In this document: piece by piece, positions 6,415-9,011 of the stretch
How the letters are laid out: every line of letters begins with the position of its first letter
How positions within the stretch are numbered: the stretch's first letter is position 1
DNA from: an uncultured Clostridia bacterium
GTDB taxonomy: Bacteria > Bacillota > Clostridia > Peptostreptococcales > Anaerovoracaceae
Assembly (NCBI GenBank): GCA_938045615.1
Contig: CALIBC010000005.1
Location: 1-9,011 of the forward strand
Length of the DNA: 9,011 nt
Direction: 5' to 3'
Program-made: the position numbers and the translations under genes
The notes under the pieces: generated by a model
What the model was told of the DNA's origin: nothing
The model's input: the letters and a program-made list of their open reading frames with translations, nothing else
Database searches by the model: none

Positions 6415-7266
6415 ATGAGACTGCTTACTATCAATATTCACAGCCATGGAAGTGACTTTGAACCGGAACTTTATCATCAGAAGATGAAGGCGCTGGCGGC
6501 ATTTATGAAGGAAGAAGAGATCGATGCCGCGGCGATCCAGGAATGCAGTGAAGAGGAGGACAGGCCGGTGGTCTCCGGCCCCCTCCCCATGCATTGGGTG
6601 CCGGCCGGACCGGACTCCCGCGTCCGGGAGGATAACTGTGCGCTGGTCCTGGCGGAGGAACTTCAGGGCCTGCAGCAGGAGTACTGGTGGACCTGGACCG
6701 GAGCGAAGCTCGGGTACGGAAAATACAATGAGGGTCTGGCCATCTTCAGCCGCCGCCCTGTTACAGGCGCGGACAGTTTCTATATTTCCGGCGTCCGGGA
6801 CTTCTCCAACTGGAAGACCCGGAAGGCGCTGGCGGCCTGCACCGCTGACGGGCCTGCCTTTTTGAGCGTCCACATGGGATGGTGGAATGATCCGGAGGAA
6901 AACTTCCGGGGGCAGATGGAACGGCTGCAGAAGGCGCTCCGCGAAAGGAAGCTTCGTCCGCAGGACGGTTCTGACAGTTTCCTTATGGGAGATTTCAACA
7001 GTCCCGCAGCGATCCGCGGAGAGGGAAGGGACATGGTCCTGGACCTCGGGTGGCGGGACAGTTATGAGGATGCCGAAATAAAAGACAGCGGCATCACCGT
7101 TCCGGGAAACATCGACGGATGGAGGGACGGTGAACATACGGGCATGCGCCTGGATTATATCTGGACCGCAAAAAGGCACAGGGTGCTTCAGTCAAAGGTG
7201 GTCCTGAACGGGATCAGCGGGCCGGTGCTTTCCGACCATTTCGGAGTCCTGGCGGTGATCGAATGA
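6415..7266 (+). CDS. mapP: EEP-fold phosphatase, likely maltose 6'-phosphate phosphatase
   Basis: A 283-residue cytoplasmic protein of the Mg-dependent endonuclease/exonuclease/phosphatase family. Family motifs appear in order: Asn7 in LLTINIHSHG, the metal ligand Glu43 in IQECSEE, the core NEGLAIFSRRPV, His153 in SVHMGWW, GDFN (Asp193, Asn195), RLDYIW (Asp247) and SDHFG (Asp274, His275). All catalytic positions are present and there is no signal peptide. The EEP fold alone does not give a substrate. The position directly after a maltose-type PTS permease and before malQ matches Enterococcus faecalis, where MapP, encoded next to malT, dephosphorylates the maltose 6'-phosphate made by the PTS. 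The same role is inferred here, turning imported maltose 6'-phosphate into maltose for MalQ. AGAGGA (6402-6407) is 7 nt before the ATG. The stop overlaps the upstream candidate start of malQ (ATGA), so the two are probably translated together. EEP membership is firm; the MapP assignment is moderately sure. Confidence 0.8.
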   Translation: MRLLTINIHSHGSDFEPELYHQKMKALAAFMKEEEIDAAAIQECSEEEDRPVVSGPLPMHWVPAGPDSRVREDNCALVLAEELQGLQQEYWWTWTGAKLGYGKYNEGLAIFSRRPVTGADSFYISGVRDFSNWKTRKALAACTADGPAFLSVHMGWWNDPEENFRGQMERLQKALRERKLRPQDGSDSFLMGDFNSPAAIRGEGRDMVLDLGWRDSYEDAEIKDSGITVPGNIDGWRDGEHTGMRLDYIWTAKRHRVLQSKVVLNGISGPVLSDHFGVLAVIE

Positions 7267-7268
7267 AT

Positions 7269-7275
7269 AAAGGAG
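7269..7275 (+). promoter_or_regulatory. Ribosome binding site fixing the malQ start
   Basis: AAAGGAG lies 8 nt before the ATG at 7284. The in-frame ATG at 7263 overlaps the mapP stop, but this binding site falls inside its first codons and nothing better lies upstream. Homologous MalQ proteins also begin close to the MRESGILL segment. Confidence 0.7.
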
Positions 7276-7283
7276 CAGACAGC

Positions 7284-8780
7284 ATGAGAGAAAGTGGAAT
7301 TCTTCTTGCCATCAGCAGCCTTCCTTCCGAATACGGGATCGGCTGCTTCAGCAGGGAAGCATATGAGTTTGCGGACCGCCTTTCAGAGGCGGGCCAGAGT
7401 TACTGGCAGATCCTGCCGCTGGGGCCGGTGGGATACGGAGATTCACCGTACCAGTCCTTCTCCACCTTCGCGGGCAACCCTTACTACATTTCACCTGAGA
7501 CGCTGGTGGAAAAGGGATGGATCACTGAGGCGGACTGCCGCGAAGCCGGCCTTTCTTCCGACCCGCGCGGTGTGGATTACGTGCTGCAGTACCAACGCCG
7601 CTATGAGCTGCTCCGGAAGGCGTACAGAAACAGCCGGATCGAAGAGAATGAGAAGTTCCGGGCGTTCACGGAGAAGACGGAATGGCTTCCGGACTACGCG
7701 CTGTTCATGGCTCTGAAGGAAGAGAACGGAGGAAGGCCCTGGTACGAATGGGAAGATCCGCTGAGACTCAGGGATCCGGAAGCCTTGGCCGCGGCGCGGG
7801 AACGCCTGGAGGAAGGCATCGGTTTCTGCAGTTTCCTGCAGTTTGAGTTTTACGAAGAGTGGATGCAGCTGAAGGACTACGTGAACCGGAAGGGAATACG
7901 GATCATCGGAGACATCCCGATCTATGTATCCCTGGACAGTTCAGACGTCTGGGCGGATCCGGAACTTTTCCGGCTGGATGAAAACCGCCGACAGACCGCG
8001 GCGGCGGGCTGCCCGCCGGATGGCTTCAGCGCTGTGGGACAGCTCTGGGGCAACCCACTCTATGACTGGGACTATCACAAAAAGACCTGTTTTGCCTGGT
8101 GGCTGAAACGTCTTAAAAACTGCTTTGATATTTATGATGTGATGCGGATCGACCATTTCCGCGGCTTTGATGAATATTTTTCCATTCCTGCCGGTGCGGA
8201 GGACGCAAGAGCAGGCCATTGGGAGAAGGGACCCGGCATGGATCTGTTCCGGAAGGTCTCGGAAGCCTTCCCGGGACGGGAGATCATCGCGGAGGATCTG
8301 GGGTATGTGACGGACAGTGTCCGGCAGCTGGTGAAGGACAGCGGCTATCCCGGGATGAAGGTCCTGGAATTTGCCTTTGACTCAAGAGATTCCGGCTGTG
8401 CGGAGGATTACTTTCCCCACAATTACGAAAAGAACAGTGTGGTCTACACCGGCACCCATGACAACGAGACGGTGACCGGCTGGTTTTCCGAGGGCCTGAA
8501 GCCGGAGGAGAAGGAGGCAGTCAGAGACTATTTCTGCGACCATACGACTCCCGACGCCGGGATGCACATACCCCTGATCTGCGCCGCCATGCGAAGCGTC
8601 AGCAGACTCTGCATCATCCCCATGCAGGACCTTCTGGGGTACGGAAACGAGGCAAGGATGAACGCTCCTTCCACCTACGGAAACAACTGGAAATGGCGTC
8701 TTCTGAAGGATGAATTCGGAGAGAAGGAAGTGAAGACGCTGTATGAGATCACGAAGCGGTACGGAAGGATCGGAAAATGA
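7284..8780 (+). CDS. malQ: 4-alpha-glucanotransferase (amylomaltase, GH77)
   Basis: Transfers glucosyl or maltodextrinyl groups between alpha-1,4-glucans, converting maltose to glucose plus longer maltodextrins that GlgP can use; cytoplasmic. The 498-residue protein has the usual compact bacterial length, beginning RESGILLAISSLPSEYGIGCFS and WQILPLGPVGYGDSPYQSFSTFAGNP. The three GH77 catalytic acids are in place: nucleophile Asp290 in MRIDHFRGFDEYF, acid/base Glu337 in IIAEDLGYVT and Asp393 in YTGTHDNET. RIIGDIPIYVSLDSSDVW and the C-terminal QDLLGYGNEARMNAPST are also typical, so it looks intact. It directly follows mapP with a nested start signal, arguing for one transcript. No terminator of its own is seen: its stop is followed after about 25 nt by the end of an IS3-family element, so the original operon end or next gene may have been lost. 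An alternative start at 7263 would add seven residues. Confidence 0.95.
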   Translation: MRESGILLAISSLPSEYGIGCFSREAYEFADRLSEAGQSYWQILPLGPVGYGDSPYQSFSTFAGNPYYISPETLVEKGWITEADCREAGLSSDPRGVDYVLQYQRRYELLRKAYRNSRIEENEKFRAFTEKTEWLPDYALFMALKEENGGRPWYEWEDPLRLRDPEALAAARERLEEGIGFCSFLQFEFYEEWMQLKDYVNRKGIRIIGDIPIYVSLDSSDVWADPELFRLDENRRQTAAAGCPPDGFSAVGQLWGNPLYDWDYHKKTCFAWWLKRLKNCFDIYDVMRIDHFRGFDEYFSIPAGAEDARAGHWEKGPGMDLFRKVSEAFPGREIIAEDLGYVTDSVRQLVKDSGYPGMKVLEFAFDSRDSGCAEDYFPHNYEKNSVVYTGTHDNETVTGWFSEGLKPEEKEAVRDYFCDHTTPDAGMHIPLICAAMRSVSRLCIIPMQDLLGYGNEARMNAPSTYGNNWKWRLLKDEFGEKEVKTLYEITKRYGRIGK

Positions 8781-8851
8781 GAAAAGAGGAAGGGAGCTGC
8801 CGCAATGGTGTGCTACCCGTCAAGAGGACAGTGAATAATTAAAAAGCTCTT

Positions 8852-8885
8852 TACCGCCAGTCAGAGCAATAATCGGCTGGCGGTA
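8852..8885 (-). terminator. Hairpin after the IS3 transposase
   Basis: TACCGCCAG (8852-8860) pairs perfectly over 9 bp with CTGGCGGTA (8877-8885), with a 16-nt loop, 3 nt beyond the transposase stop. On the minus strand it is followed after a few bases by GCTTTTTAATT, and on the plus strand by ATTCTT, so it may terminate in both directions and could also serve the malQ transcript. The T-run is not immediately adjacent, which lowers confidence. Confidence 0.5.
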
Positions 8886-8888
8886 TTC

Positions 8889-9011
8889 TTATGCAGCAGC
8901 ATCGAAATGATCATGGAATTCCGCAGGTGTCATCAGATGCATCTTCCGCTGGATCCGCTCTGTGTTGTAATACCTGATGTAGGATTCAACAGCAGTAATC
9001 AGGTCTCCTTT
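8889..9011 (-). CDS. IS3-family transposase, C-terminal end (partial)
   Basis: The last 40 codons of a DDE transposase of the IS3 (IS150-like) type, cut by the window edge. Read from 9011 leftward the protein contains LITAVESYIRYYNTERIQ, then RKMHLMTPAEFHDHFDAAA and a TAA stop. YIRYYNTERIQ and LMTPAEF are hallmarks of the end of the integrase core in this family. The frame is too short to have stood out as an open reading frame, but it is continuous with no stops. Whether the rest of the gene is intact cannot be judged here. Confidence 0.88.
   Translation of the reverse strand, partial: KGDLITAVESYIRYYNTERIQRKMHLMTPAEFHDHFDAAA

Larger units (their letters stand above)
8806..9011 (-). mobile_element. 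End of an IS3-family insertion sequence (partial)
   Basis: The right part of the window is the 3' end of an insertion sequence whose transposase is read on the minus strand and runs out of the window. The presumed terminal inverted repeat starts about 8806 with TGGTGTGCTACCCGTCAAG and is followed by AGGACAGTGAAT, which resembles clostridial IS3-family ends from memory. The other end is not in view, so the boundary and target duplication are unconfirmed. The non-coding end (8806-8888) holds a hairpin that may stop transcription. Confidence 0.7.

Noticed and set aside
6274..7179. A 301-codon minus-strand frame across the PTS-mapP junction
   Set aside because: It runs through the perfect terminator hairpin and the mapP motifs in antisense, with no family resemblance.
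7263..7283. A separate small overlapping gene at the mapP-malQ junction
   Set aside because: The ATG at 7263 is simply in frame with malQ, and the region is explained by the malQ ribosome binding site.

Overview
The window looks like a chromosomal piece from a Gram-positive, low-to-mid GC Firmicute of the Clostridia, most likely Lachnospiraceae. The reasons are family resemblance (a short 755-residue alpha-glucan phosphorylase, a glucose-family PTS permease, a compact GH77 MalQ), AGGAGG-type ribosome binding sites, AT-rich intergenic DNA between more GC-rich genes, and remnants of IS91-like and IS3-like elements. The taxonomic call is inference, since no rRNA or marker gene is present.

Layout: (1) positions 42-2369, minus strand: glycogen/maltodextrin phosphorylase glgP with its own terminator. 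(2) 2370-2526: an AT-rich divergent promoter region with a perfect 18-bp palindrome and several repeats of ATAAT. (3) 2527-3423, plus strand: an AraC-family regulator with an N-terminal cupin-like sensor domain. (4) 3424-4120: a short promoter-like stretch, a decayed IS91-family transposase fragment, and the leader of the next gene. (5) 4121-6325: a PTS permease with the unusual domain order EIIA-EIIC-EIIB, of the maltose/glucose type, closed by a strong intrinsic terminator. (6) 6415-7266: an endonuclease/exonuclease/phosphatase (EEP) fold protein, best read as maltose 6'-phosphate phosphatase (MapP). (7) 7284-8780: malQ, 4-alpha-glucanotransferase. (8) About 8806 to the window end: the end of an IS3-family element lying about 25 bp after malQ, with the last 40 codons of its transposase on the minus strand.

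How the genes fit together (inference from families and order): the PTS imports maltose, or a related alpha-glucoside, as its 6'-phosphate. MapP removes the phosphate to give free intracellular maltose. MalQ converts maltose to glucose plus longer maltodextrins. GlgP, divergently transcribed, phosphorolyses those to glucose 1-phosphate. The AraC-type protein between the two transcription units is the obvious candidate regulator. No 6-phospho-alpha-glucosidase and no maltose phosphorylase is present, which favours the phosphatase route. I see no CRISPR, tRNA, rRNA or defence system. The most notable points are the PTS-phosphatase-MalQ-GlgP combination, the A-C-B domain order, and the two transposon scars flanking the uptake operon.
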